A DNA stretch of 64,000 nt from IMG/VR virus record IMGVR_UViG_3300042691_012890, positions 24,602 through 88,601 of that record; one strand, 5' to 3'. The translations under genes and the position numbers were made by a program. This document shows positions 40,225 through 46,689 of the stretch, piece by piece (position 1 is the first letter of the stretch; every line of letters begins with the position of its first letter). The notes under the pieces were generated by a model. The model did not search any database, had not been told where the DNA came from, and was given only the letters and a program-made list of their open reading frames with translations. This stretch comes from a virus.

Positions 40225-40805
40225 TTCGGTTGCTCCTGTTTCGATACTACTTCAAGTTTCTTATTGGGAGGCTCAACAAACAAACCGACATTTTGGTTTT
40301 TGGCGTCAATAGTCAACACCTCGCGCAACGCCTCACCAATCGGTTGATCCTGTGATTGCGACTTGTATTCATCAAAAACGAATTCACCATTCACAACAGT
40401 AATTTTCACTAGCGCACTATCAGCATTACCACTGGTTCGCAAATAATCACGACCACCATCAATCATGTATTGTCCTTTGACAACACAATCATGACGATAG
40501 CGACTGACAATCACCTCACCATCATCAGTCAATAAACCAGTGATCGGTTCGCTGAATGCACTTGCAGCATCAGTGATCATTACTTGTCCTTTGTAGGGAC
40601 GAAACATTCCAAAGTAGTTTGAATGACCTTTGCTCGCATCGGCATTCGGTTGATAGAAAACATCAACAGGTGTGTCTGACCAACCAGACTTCCGTAGGAT
40701 TGCCCAGTATCCCATGTACTTGGCGCCATATTGTTTCTCAATAATAGCAATTCCATCACTGCTAAAATGAAAACCATCTTCAGGAGTCTTGATAAACATA
40801 TTCAT
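40221..40805 (-). CDS. Hypothetical protein, 194 aa
   Basis: I place the start at MNMFIKTPEDGFHFSSDGIA; it lies two bases before the upstream stop codon region and the longer reading runs into the previous gene. The middle has FRPYKGQVMITDAASAFSEP and YRHDCVVKGQYMIDGGRDYL, mainly beta-predicted. No known motif. The C-terminus is low-complexity (PPNKKLEVVSKQEQPK). Confidence 0.6.
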   Translation of the reverse strand: MNMFIKTPEDGFHFSSDGIAIIEKQYGAKYMGYWAILRKSGWSDTPVDVFYQPNADASKGHSNYFGMFRPYKGQVMITDAASAFSEPITGLLTDDGEVIVSRYRHDCVVKGQYMIDGGRDYLRTSGNADSALVKITVVNGEFVFDEYKSQSQDQPIGEALREVLTIDAKNQNVGLFVEPPNKKLEVVSKQEQPK

Positions 40806-40806
40806 A

Positions 40807-40959
40807 TCATCTTTTCCAAATTTTACCTTGTGTATCCAGATCAAAACTCCACAACATTAACTTACAGTAAAGAGGATAAGCATAACCTCTTGTAATTGTA
40901 AGAAACTTGCTGACAAAGTGACCCAAATAATACAACACATGCGCAAGAATATTTTTCAC
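40807..40959 (-). CDS. Conserved microprotein, 50 aa, GTG start
   Basis: This GTG-initiated frame fills what looks like a 115-base gap. It encodes NILAHVLYYLGHFVSKFLT then AYPLYCKLMLWSFDLD and ends GKIWKR, a pattern I recall from short T4-like phage proteins. GAGG lies five bases upstream of GTG. The hydrophobic N-terminus may insert in a membrane. Confidence 0.65.
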   Translation of the reverse strand: MKNILAHVLYYLGHFVSKFLTITRGYAYPLYCKLMLWSFDLDTQGKIWKR

Positions 40960-40960
40960 A

Positions 40961-41281
40961 TCAACCTCGACGCATCCGTGAAATATCTTTCATCTGCTCT
41001 TCGTCAATCACAGGAACAGCGTTGCTCTTATGCATTGTGGCAATACCCTTGACCAACGTGCCAGTGTATTTGAGACTTTCGCGTTTCTCAGTGTATGATG
41101 CTTCTGTCTTGAGAGAAGAAATGCTGCGAGCAGAATCAGCACCAGCACGAGGACCGTAGGAAAGCGAAGGCAGTTTCTCAACGCCAAGAATTGCGCTAGA
41201 AGTGCGATACTTCTGCGCAATCACACCCTTGGGCTTGCGCTTCTTCTTGGGCTTGAAGCGCGAGGCACAATATACAAGCAT
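40961..41281 (-). CDS. Basic conserved phage protein, 106 aa
   Basis: The N-terminus (RFKPKKKRKPKGVIAQKYRT) is strongly basic, the middle is Ser-rich (SLSYGPRAGADSARSIS), and the C-terminus ends DEEQMKDISRMRRG. I recall relatives in T4-like phages. A nucleic acid binding role is plausible. The start overlaps the previous stop. Confidence 0.6.
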   Translation of the reverse strand: MLVYCASRFKPKKKRKPKGVIAQKYRTSSAILGVEKLPSLSYGPRAGADSARSISSLKTEASYTEKRESLKYTGTLVKGIATMHKSNAVPVIDEEQMKDISRMRRG

Positions 41282-41502
41282 TAGACCTTCTCTACAAGTT
41301 TAGAAAGAGTGTAGTCAGCAATTTTTGCGCGGATCATCGAAGGAATATCACCATATGGATCTTCAAGATAATATGCGCAACCATTCTTCCAGTTATTATA
41401 CTTGACAAACCGAGCAAAATCAAGCATGTGCTTGTTATTGCTAGGATCAAAAGTTACTCGCGGCTTCGGCGCAAGAACTGAACTGCGATAGGTGACTGTC
41501 AT
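41281..41502 (-). CDS. Conserved small phage protein, 73 aa
   Basis: TYRSSVLAPKPRVTFDPSNN then DFARFVKYNNWKNGCAYYLE and IPSMIRAKIADYTLSKLV. It looks like a helical small protein seen near DNA metabolism genes of T4-like phages. No catalytic motif. Overlaps its neighbour by one base. Confidence 0.62.
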   Translation of the reverse strand: MTVTYRSSVLAPKPRVTFDPSNNKHMLDFARFVKYNNWKNGCAYYLEDPYGDIPSMIRAKIADYTLSKLVEKV

Positions 41503-41503
41503 T

Positions 41504-41593
41504 TTAGACCCTCGGAAGACGAATCGTAATCAGAACGCCAAGCACAAGACCCATGAGAAAACCAAGAGCAAAAGCAATAAGTGGATCAGTCAT
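41504..41593 (-). CDS. Tiny membrane protein, 29 aa
   Basis: MTDPLIAFALGFLMGLVLGV followed by LITIRLPRV is a single membrane helix with a short tail. AGAGGG precedes the ATG at about eight bases. It is the last of three consecutive tiny membrane-protein genes and ends two bases before the 73-aa gene. Confidence 0.6.
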   Translation of the reverse strand: MTDPLIAFALGFLMGLVLGVLITIRLPRV

Positions 41594-41606
41594 AATTATA
41601 ACCCTC

Positions 41607-41741
41607 TTAAAGAACAAAAATTAAAAACAACAAAATGGGAATCGACCAAACCCAAAGAAACGAAATAATATCAACAACAAGATGAATAATTGCAAATACT
41701 ACAATTAGAAAAATGAAAAACCCAAAAAGAAAAAGTTCCAT
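41607..41741 (-). CDS. Tiny membrane protein, 44 aa
   Basis: The frame encodes an almost entirely hydrophobic protein (MELFLFGFFIFLIVVFAIIH, then VVDIISFLWVW and ILLFLIFVL), enough for two short helices. Unusually it has no charged residue except near the start and one Asp. It lies between two other tiny membrane genes. Confidence 0.6.
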   Translation of the reverse strand: MELFLFGFFIFLIVVFAIIHLVVDIISFLWVWSIPILLFLIFVL

Positions 41742-41746
41742 ATGAA

Positions 41747-41839
41747 TTAAACTCCAAACTCAATAAAAACAAACCACAGGACAGAAGCAAAAACAAATCC
41801 CGCAGCAAACCAAACAACAGCATCGTATGCGTCACGCAT
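41747..41839 (-). CDS. Tiny membrane protein, 30 aa
   Basis: MRDAYDAVVWFAAGFVFASV and LWFVFIEFGV form one membrane helix. The ATG overlaps the stop of the upstream gene (TAATG), so translation is likely coupled. Function unknown. Confidence 0.6.
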   Translation of the reverse strand: MRDAYDAVVWFAAGFVFASVLWFVFIEFGV

Positions 41840-42045
41840 TAGTAGTGTGCTCCATCAAAATGCATTTGATGAGGCTCATGCGGATGTTCAGTTGCCAAAG
41901 CGTCAATCACATCCCAGCCAATTTCGATTAGACGATCTTCAACATGATCAGGCTCCGCACCACGCAATTCTTCAGGCGTGAAAGCAACAACAGCAAAACC
42001 AAGATCGCGAAGTGCCTTCAGGTGATATACAACTTCATTATTCAT
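41839..42045 (-). CDS. Small hypothetical protein, 68 aa
   Basis: The ATG at 42043-42045 gives MNNEVVYHLKALRDLGFAVV; a longer reading would run into the previous gene. TPEELRGAEPDHVEDRLIEI followed by GWDVIDALATEHPHEP is acidic and helical, and ends in a His-rich tail. No family recognised; the C-terminal His cluster could bind metal. Confidence 0.6.
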   Translation of the reverse strand: MNNEVVYHLKALRDLGFAVVAFTPEELRGAEPDHVEDRLIEIGWDVIDALATEHPHEPHQMHFDGAHY

Positions 42046-42259
42046 AATCTTCAGGCTCCGAGGGTTCAAATGAGAGATCGTCGTAACTGACGATCTCATC
42101 GGACTCATCATAATCCATCTCTCGGCGCTCATACGCTGAGAGAACCTCGTGAATCTGTGTCAACGAAAGACCAGTGACCTTTGCGATCTCAACTTCGCGT
42201 AGACCATCTTCCTTGTACATTTGAATGACATCAAATTCTAAATTTTTATAGTACCCCAT
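42038..42259 (-). CDS. Small helix-turn-helix-like protein, 73 aa
   Basis: GLREVEIAKVTGLSLTQIHE resembles a helix-turn-helix (EIAKVTGLSLTQI), the recognition helix of small DNA-binding proteins. The C-terminal third is very acidic (DYDESDEIVSYDDLSFEPSE), as in transcription modulators or DNA mimics. Its stop overlaps the next start. A regulator of host or phage promoters is plausible. Confidence 0.6.
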   Translation of the reverse strand: MGYYKNLEFDVIQMYKEDGLREVEIAKVTGLSLTQIHEVLSAYERREMDYDESDEIVSYDDLSFEPSEPEDYE

Positions 42260-42483
42260 TAGAACGGTACTCCTTCAGGCATGGAAATTTTGTTCAACTC
42301 ATCTTGATGCTTGCGATCACCAATCACCAGTAGAAGATTTCGTGCACGCTCAAGACGTTCCGCGAAATCGTAACAATTTTTAGAGTTAAGTTGAAAATGT
42401 GTCTGCGTATTACAAAGAACATGATCAACGCCACTCACAAGATCAATTGCTTCAGAAAGAATCGTTTCGGTATGCTTTTTCAT
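42259..42483 (-). CDS. Small helical protein, 74 aa
   Basis: The start MKKHTETILSEAIDLVSGVD is chosen; an in-frame ATG at 42498 that touches the previous stop is also possible. The protein is mostly helical (DFAERLERARNLLLVIGDRK) with no motif. Its end overlaps the next start. Confidence 0.58.
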   Translation of the reverse strand: MKKHTETILSEAIDLVSGVDHVLCNTQTHFQLNSKNCYDFAERLERARNLLLVIGDRKHQDELNKISMPEGVPF

Positions 42484-42497
42484 TCTACCATCCCTCA

Positions 42498-42845
42498 TCA
42501 AGAAACTGCTGTTACACCAATCTTCACGATTATCGCCCTCTTGGCATTATCGAGTGTTTCCTTGCTTCGTTTTACAAAAGAAAGTCCAGGAACCCAACGA
42601 CCAAATCGCTTGTCGCGCTCTTCGTTCTCGAGTTCTTTTTTATATTCTTTGTCGGCGTTTTCAATTGCATTTGTCAAAGCAACTTGCGCCTCCGCTTCAG
42701 TATTGAAGATGCCGCTCGCTCTTGGTATGTTCTTTTCGAATTGAACTTGCTCCCACACAATCTTAAGATACCCAACGCTCGGACACAATACTGCGTAGCA
42801 GGAATTGCCGATTTCGTTTAGATTTACTGCAATCTTCTTGGGCAT
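42498..42845 (-). CDS. Hypothetical protein, 115 aa
   Basis: The N-terminus KKIAVNLNEIGNSCYAVLCP and SVGYLKIVWEQVQFEKNI are beta-predicted, followed by FNTEAEAQVALTNAIENADK (helix), charged KKELENEERDKRFGRWVPGL. I do not recognise a family. It is in the small-gene region. Confidence 0.6.
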   Translation of the reverse strand: MPKKIAVNLNEIGNSCYAVLCPSVGYLKIVWEQVQFEKNIPRASGIFNTEAEAQVALTNAIENADKEYKKELENEERDKRFGRWVPGLSFVKRSKETLDNAKRAIIVKIGVTAVS

Positions 42846-42850
42846 TTATG

Positions 42851-42985
42851 TTACTCCGAATAGACGCGAACTTGCCATTCGCCTGAGCCGTTAAGCCAAA
42901 GCACACTGTTGGGAATGTTGCGCTCGGACATATACTGCTCGGCAGACCGACGGCGAAAAGTAGAATACAGAACGGTGTAATTCAT
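42851..42985 (-). CDS. Microprotein, 44 aa
   Basis: The frame encodes MNYTVLYSTFRRRSAEQYMS and then WLNGSGEWQVRVYSE. It starts in a TAATG overlap with the upstream gene and ends five bases before the next start, which supports it despite its length. It is too short for most ORF lists. Confidence 0.6.
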   Translation of the reverse strand: MNYTVLYSTFRRRSAEQYMSERNIPNSVLWLNGSGEWQVRVYSE

Positions 42986-43200
42986 TACGCAACCTCCGCA
43001 AAAAGAGCAAAGTAAACTGCCTCGCGAACTGCGGTATCAGACGCTTCGCTGTAGATTTCGATTTTGCTAAGATCGTTCAACATTCGCTGAACCTGATTCC
43101 AAGGAATTTCGTGGAGCCGAGCAATTTCGACAACCTCATGAACCGCAGCATTGCCGCCGTCAGAGAACATTTCGTAATATGGGGTGTTTTCGATTTTCAT
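42985..43200 (-). CDS. Small hypothetical protein, 71 aa
   Basis: The ATG is 7-12 bases downstream of a TATAAT promoter box, so the leader is very short. The protein has MKIENTPYYEMFSDGGN then a helix VHEVVEIARLHEIPWNQVQR and ends FALFAEVA. It has no recognised domain. The repeat copy 1 lies immediately upstream of its promoter. Confidence 0.6.
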   Translation of the reverse strand: MKIENTPYYEMFSDGGNAAVHEVVEIARLHEIPWNQVQRMLNDLSKIEIYSEASDTAVREAVYFALFAEVA

Positions 43201-43206
43201 AAGAAT

Positions 43207-43235
43207 ATTATAGCCTACAGAGCGAAAAAACTCAA
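43207..43235 (-). promoter_or_regulatory. Sigma70-type promoter in repeat cassette copy 1
   Basis: TTGAGT (43230-43235) and a perfect TATAAT (43207-43212) are 17 bases apart on the minus strand. A G-rich GTAGGC precedes the -10. It drives the 71-aa gene with a leader of only a few bases. Confidence 0.65.
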
Positions 43236-43273
43236 TAGTAAAAAACCGTTAAGAATCAATAACTTACGCAACC
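43236..43273 (-). repeat. Promoter-cassette repeat, copy 1
   Basis: Read on the minus strand, GTTGCGTAAGTTATTGATTC continues into a T-rich run with TTTTTTACTATTG. The GCG TAA is the last codon and stop of the gene ending at 43264. It differs from copies 3 and 4 in a few bases (TAACGG for TATTAGAG). Confidence 0.85.
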
Positions 43274-43533
43274 ACCTGAATGCGAGGGTCGCGAATATTT
43301 TCTTCCAGATCATCCAGAAGATGATTGCCAGGAAGCGGAGCAACGAAGAAGTCATTGTAGATTTTCTTATAATCTACCTCACCGCGCCACACACGCTTGA
43401 TGGTCTTGGCGCGGAACGTACCGTCCATCTTGCTGACGCCCACAACGAGACCGACATAGTAGCAGTCATTGATACCAACGAAGTCCAGGGACTTGACCAC
43501 GTCACCAATTTTCACAGCGTTTTCATATTTCAT
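43264..43533 (-). CDS. Small hypothetical protein, 89 aa
   Basis: Start MKYENAVKIGDVVKSLDFVG is set at 43533; a longer frame reading into an upstream promoter region is not credible. ENAVKIGDVVKSLDFVGIND then VGLVVGVSKMDGTFRAKTIK suggests a small SH3-like barrel binding nucleic acid or protein. It stands between two copies of the promoter repeat. Confidence 0.62.
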   Translation of the reverse strand: MKYENAVKIGDVVKSLDFVGINDCYYVGLVVGVSKMDGTFRAKTIKRVWRGEVDYKKIYNDFFVAPLPGNHLLDDLEENIRDPRIQVVA

Positions 43534-43539
43534 AAGACA

Positions 43540-43568
43540 ATTATAGCCTATAGAACGAAAAAACACAA
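43540..43568 (-). promoter_or_regulatory. Sigma70-type promoter in repeat cassette copy 2
   Basis: TTGTGT (43563-43568), a 17-base spacer, and TATAAT (43540-43545) on the minus strand. The ATG of the 89-aa gene is a few bases beyond, as in copy 1. Confidence 0.65.
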
Positions 43569-43570
43569 TA

Positions 43571-43604
43571 GTAAAAACTCTAATAGAATCAATAACTTGC
43601 ACAA
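43571..43604 (-). repeat. Promoter-cassette repeat, copy 2 (stop codon lost)
   Basis: Minus-strand GCAAGTTATTGATTCTATTA followed by GAGTTTTTAC matches copies 3 and 4 over about 30 bases. Here the TAA at the 5' end has become CAA and no gene ends in it. It seems to be the remains of a copy that once ended a gene. Confidence 0.8.
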
Positions 43605-43619
43605 AGTGTGTAAAACCTC

Positions 43620-43636
43620 CTGCAATCGGTTTGCAG
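43620..43636 (-). terminator. Small hairpin, possible terminator
   Basis: CTGCAA (43620-43625) pairs with TTGCAG (43631-43636) around a TCGGT loop. On the minus strand it is followed by GAGGTTTTAC. It is 60 bases downstream of the 200-aa oxygenase gene and upstream of the next promoter, so a weak terminator is possible. Confidence 0.35.
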
Positions 43637-43649
43637 CGGGTCGGTTTTC

Positions 43650-43677
43650 GGGTAGGGATAGGGTATAGGGTTTGGGG
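43650..43677 (+). other. G-run tract (potential G-quadruplex)
   Basis: On the plus strand runs GGG-TA-GGG-ATA-GGG-TATA-GGG-TTT-GGGG, five G-runs separated by 2-4 bases, plus another GGG at 43638. This fits the G3+N1-7 quadruplex rule. It is in the non-coding gap after the oxygenase gene, with the C-rich strand in the transcript, so any effect would be on the template strand or DNA. The tract is compositionally unlike the surrounding AT-rich DNA. Confidence 0.6.
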
Positions 43678-43697
43678 TAGAGAAGCCCAATATGGCT

Positions 43698-44300
43698 CTA
43701 TTGGAACTTCGGTCCTTCGAACCAAGCAACTAGGCTATATCTTGTTCCTTTGGTCACAGGTTCTAGTTGGTGATTTATAAATGACGGGAAGGTGATTGCT
43801 GTTCCGATTTTTCTCATATTTGCATAATCTTGTTCTGTAGGAAGTGATCCAGTTAACTGATGAAATTTTAGATCGCCTCCAACATAACTCGATTCATCTG
43901 TTAGCTGAATTATAGTTGATAGTTTGCGGTGCCTATTAGTATTTGTTAACCAAAATACGTCCTGATGCATTTTATATTCACCTTTATAATTTTCATCATA
44001 TTCAGTAAATTGCATAGGCGGTAGAGTTGTTATATTAAAGTGAAACCAGTCTCTATTGGTTCTATTTGTCACATTCCAAATTTTATCATACACCCAATCA
44101 AACTCAGGATTTGTTGTATTATCAATCCATCTTACAATACTTTTCCTATATGCATCAGTCAATTTTTGTAGATCTTGCGGTATCTGCGAATTTATTCCTA
44201 TAGTTGCCAACTGTTCTGGTAGATTTTTACAAAGTTCTATAATTTGATTACATTCTTCTACAGTAAACGCATAGTTCCAATAACACCATTCACCTTTCAT
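43698..44300 (-). CDS. 2OG-Fe(II) oxygenase, prolyl-hydroxylase-like, 200 aa
   Basis: KMHQDVFWLTNTNRHRKLST gives HxD (H and D with Q between), FINHQLEPVTKGTRYSLVAW gives the second His and the 2-oxoglutarate Arg, and GGDLKFHQ a core strand. Family enzymes hydroxylate peptides or small molecules. It stands seven bases after the dCMP deaminase gene, and G-rich DNA and a weak hairpin follow it. Confidence 0.82.
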   Translation of the reverse strand: MKGEWCYWNYAFTVEECNQIIELCKNLPEQLATIGINSQIPQDLQKLTDAYRKSIVRWIDNTTNPEFDWVYDKIWNVTNRTNRDWFHFNITTLPPMQFTEYDENYKGEYKMHQDVFWLTNTNRHRKLSTIIQLTDESSYVGGDLKFHQLTGSLPTEQDYANMRKIGTAITFPSFINHQLEPVTKGTRYSLVAWFEGPKFQ

Positions 44301-44307
44301 ATATCAC

Positions 44308-44790
44308 CTATGGTTCTAACGGCATGTTTACATCATAATAACGTATCTTAACTCCTGCCTCGCGGAGCATGGTTTCGGCGTGGTCGATCGAGTAATGCTT
44401 ACCTGCACCAGCCCCAGTAAACTTTCGGTTTGGTCCGATGACTTCCTTGATGCCAGCCTGAATCAATGCGCGTGTGCAATCAGCGCAGGGTTTCGGTTCC
44501 CAGTTTAGATATGCGCGGGAGTTGTTGAGAGAAACTCCAACGCGAGCGGCATTGAAGATTGCGTTACGTTCAGCGTGCTCTACCCAGTGATACTTTTCTG
44601 GGCGCTTCCAGCGATCTTTCCAATCTTCTTCGATGCCACGAGGAAAGCCATTAAAACCCGTCGACAAGATGACGTTATCATCATTGACGATTACACACCC
44701 CACCTTTGTCGACGGATCCTTGCTTTTCTGAGAAATCAGAGCAGCCTGTAAGATAAACAATTCATCCCACGAGAGTTCATCATAATTCAT
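44308..44790 (-). CDS. dCMP deaminase, 160 aa
   Basis: The catalytic zinc motif HAERNAIFNAARVG and PKPCADCTRALIQAG (PCxxC) are diagnostic of deoxycytidylate deaminase. The N-terminus WDELFILQAALISQKSKDPS matches T4 Cd. It converts dCMP to dUMP for ThyX. Next to Hsp20 and dUTPase. It lacks the C-terminal extension of some viral enzymes. Confidence 0.92.
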   Translation of the reverse strand: MNYDELSWDELFILQAALISQKSKDPSTKVGCVIVNDDNVILSTGFNGFPRGIEEDWKDRWKRPEKYHWVEHAERNAIFNAARVGVSLNNSRAYLNWEPKPCADCTRALIQAGIKEVIGPNRKFTGAGAGKHYSIDHAETMLREAGVKIRYYDVNMPLEP

Positions 44791-44806
44791 AATATAGTTT
44801 ACTCAG

Positions 44807-45271
44807 TTATTCCTTTGCTGTAATTAGCGCAGGCTTTTGAATTGAAATCTTACGAGGTTTCTGTTCTTCAGGAATGACGTTCTCTAATTGAATAGAAAGA
44901 ATGCCATCAGCAAGTTCAGCACCACGAACGACTACTGTATCAGAAAGAACAAACTGGCGTGAGAATGAACGACCAGCAATACCCTTTACAAGATATTGAC
45001 GATCATCGGTTTCTGTTTTCTTACCAGACACTTTGAGTGAGTTCTTTTCTGCAGTAATGTCAATTTCATCTAGTTTGTATCCAGCAACTGCAAGTTCAAC
45101 CACAAAATTATATTCGTCTTTCTTGACGACGTTCACAGGTGGAAAAGCAGAAGCGCCAGACGTTAGTAGATGAGAGGCGTTATCGAGTGCGGCGAATGCG
45201 CTTTCGAATCCGAGAAGGGATGGAAGATAACGCTCATAATTTACAGATGATAGTGCGTTTAGATTTGTCAT
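44807..45271 (-). CDS. Small heat-shock protein Hsp20 (alpha-crystallin)
   Basis: A central alpha-crystallin domain runs VNVVKKDEYNFVVELAVAGY to ADGILSIQLENVIPEEQKPR; the A-x-G-x-L motif is present (DGILSI). N-terminal region resembles IbpA (YERYLPSLLGFESAF). Hsp20 proteins are common in T4-like cyanophages and marine phages, probably to keep structural proteins soluble. A perfect TATAAATA late promoter precedes it. Confidence 0.94.
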   Translation of the reverse strand: MTNLNALSSVNYERYLPSLLGFESAFAALDNASHLLTSGASAFPPVNVVKKDEYNFVVELAVAGYKLDEIDITAEKNSLKVSGKKTETDDRQYLVKGIAGRSFSRQFVLSDTVVVRGAELADGILSIQLENVIPEEQKPRKISIQKPALITAKE

Positions 45272-45333
45272 TTTGTTTACTCCTTAAATAAGCAAGTTTA
45301 TAGTTATGGAACCCCAATCGGGCATTCCACTTC

Positions 45334-45341
45334 TATTTATA
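45334..45341 (-). promoter_or_regulatory. T4-type late promoter TATAAATA
   Basis: On the minus strand a perfect TATAAATA stands 63 bases before the Hsp20 ATG, directly after the dUTPase stop. It is the canonical T4 late promoter, read by gp55 with the gp45 clamp. Confidence 0.7.
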
Positions 45342-45905
45342 TCAGACAGAGACACCAGTGGAGCCAAATCCACCTTCTCTTTCGGAATATTTCTCTGGAG
45401 CAACTCCAAACTCTACAAACTCAAATGGCTCATTGCAAACCACTTCAGCCTGAGCAATTCGATCGCCTTTCTTCAACACTGTTCCCATGGACGAAATGTT
45501 TGTGAGAATGACAAAAATCTGTTCTTGATAGTCAACGTCAACCACGCCTTCAGAATTGGCTAGAACCAATCCCTTCTTGAGAGCAAGCCCAGAGCGCGCA
45601 TGCAAGCGAATGCTATAGTGCTTCAAAGGAACATCATGCCTAGAAATATCAGAATACGTCTCAATGGTCATGTTTCGTAGAACCTTGAGAATAATTCCAG
45701 TCGGGATCAAAAGGCGATCGCCAGGATAAATGGAAATCTCACCATGACCATTGACGTATTGTGAAATCGGATTATTATGTTGATCGTAGCCCTTGACCGT
45801 TGCATCTAGTGGGAAAAAACTCAAATCAAAACAAGTTGACATTGAAGTTCCATAACTCGGAACAATCACATCATCACTCATTCGATACATACCCAATTGA
45901 ATCAT
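45342..45905 (-). CDS. dut: dUTPase, 187 aa
   Basis: Trimeric dUTPase motifs are seen: YGTSMSTCFDLSFFP (motif 1), HARSGLALKKG (motif 2), NSEGVVDVDYQ (motif 3), KKGDRIAQAEVV (motif 4) and REGGFGSTGVS (motif 5). It hydrolyses dUTP to dUMP and pyrophosphate. At 187 residues it is longer than usual (about 150), with an insert near residues 35-60 and 85-105. Confidence 0.9.
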   Translation of the reverse strand: MIQLGMYRMSDDVIVPSYGTSMSTCFDLSFFPLDATVKGYDQHNNPISQYVNGHGEISIYPGDRLLIPTGIILKVLRNMTIETYSDISRHDVPLKHYSIRLHARSGLALKKGLVLANSEGVVDVDYQEQIFVILTNISSMGTVLKKGDRIAQAEVVCNEPFEFVEFGVAPEKYSEREGGFGSTGVSV

Positions 45906-45908
45906 AAA

Positions 45909-46307
45909 TTATGCCTCTTTCTTTTTCTTCCCGATTGTATACTTGGACACCAACTGCCAATCAGCCTTTTCCTTGAACGGAAGGATCTTGATCTGGCTCA
46001 ATGGCGCAACATTGTCCTTGGTCTTTTCTGGATTCACCAACGTCACCAATCCCCACTCAGCCATTAGATTGGCGATGGTATTTCGGCGCTGGACGTCGTT
46101 GTCTGACATATTGCTTGGCTTACCATCCAGTTCAAAGAGTTCCTTGAAGTGGACGATATAATACTTTCCTTGTTTATGGAGGATATGGCAAGACTGGTAA
46201 AGAATGTTTTCGTTTTTGGCTGCGACGCCGATACGAGTGAGCGTCTCGCGGACTTTAAGGAAGTCATCCTGCTTGGATAATGTAACTTCTACTAATTTAT
46301 CAATCAT
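45909..46307 (-). CDS. regA: Translational repressor RegA
   Basis: The pattern LTRIGVAAKNENILYQSCHI then KYYIVHFKELFELDGKPSNM and DVQRRNTIANLMAEWGLVTL matches T4 RegA closely. It binds early mRNA near start codons and blocks translation. The order regA-62-44-45 is as in T4. I use the ATG at 46307 because AGGGTGA is at the right distance; the GTG at 46316 is less likely. Confidence 0.93.
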   Translation of the reverse strand: MIDKLVEVTLSKQDDFLKVRETLTRIGVAAKNENILYQSCHILHKQGKYYIVHFKELFELDGKPSNMSDNDVQRRNTIANLMAEWGLVTLVNPEKTKDNVAPLSQIKILPFKEKADWQLVSKYTIGKKKKEA

Positions 46308-46308
46308 C

Positions 46309-46689
46309 TCAATCACCCTTGTATAATTGTTTTTTTATCTCGGTGATTTGAGTATCAGATAGAATTTTTAATGCTTCCTCGGCTTTCGCATCGGAGTAGC
46401 CATAATATTCCTTGACAGCAATCAAATCACTGCTAGAAGCCTTTTTGTGCCATTTACTGTATGGACGCTTAGAGGCTCTTACAATATTTATAAGAAAGTC
46501 ATACTTGAGTTTATTGTCAAGGGTCGAGTATCGGTTCATTTCATTAGCCAAAAGGACCGTATCGCGGTGATACGATAAAGCACGATTGACCATAAACGCT
46601 GAATATGACTTCTCGTCCTGTTCGGTCAGGAGAGCATATTCTTTCGTCTGCAGGATAGACGGAATGATCTCTTTGAATAGGTCAGCCAT
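46309..46689 (-). CDS. 62: Clamp loader small subunit gp62
   Basis: Position directly after gp44 and before regA, as in T4, identifies gp62; sequence (MADLFKEIIPSILQTKEYAL; YHRDTVLLANEMNRYSTLDN; ASKRPYSKWHKK) is a helical protein with the family feel. At 126 residues it is shorter than T4 gp62 (187). The ATG overlaps gp44 by eight bases; an upstream TTG extension is unlikely. Confidence 0.85.
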   Translation of the reverse strand: MADLFKEIIPSILQTKEYALLTEQDEKSYSAFMVNRALSYHRDTVLLANEMNRYSTLDNKLKYDFLINIVRASKRPYSKWHKKASSSDLIAVKEYYGYSDAKAEEALKILSDTQITEIKKQLYKGD

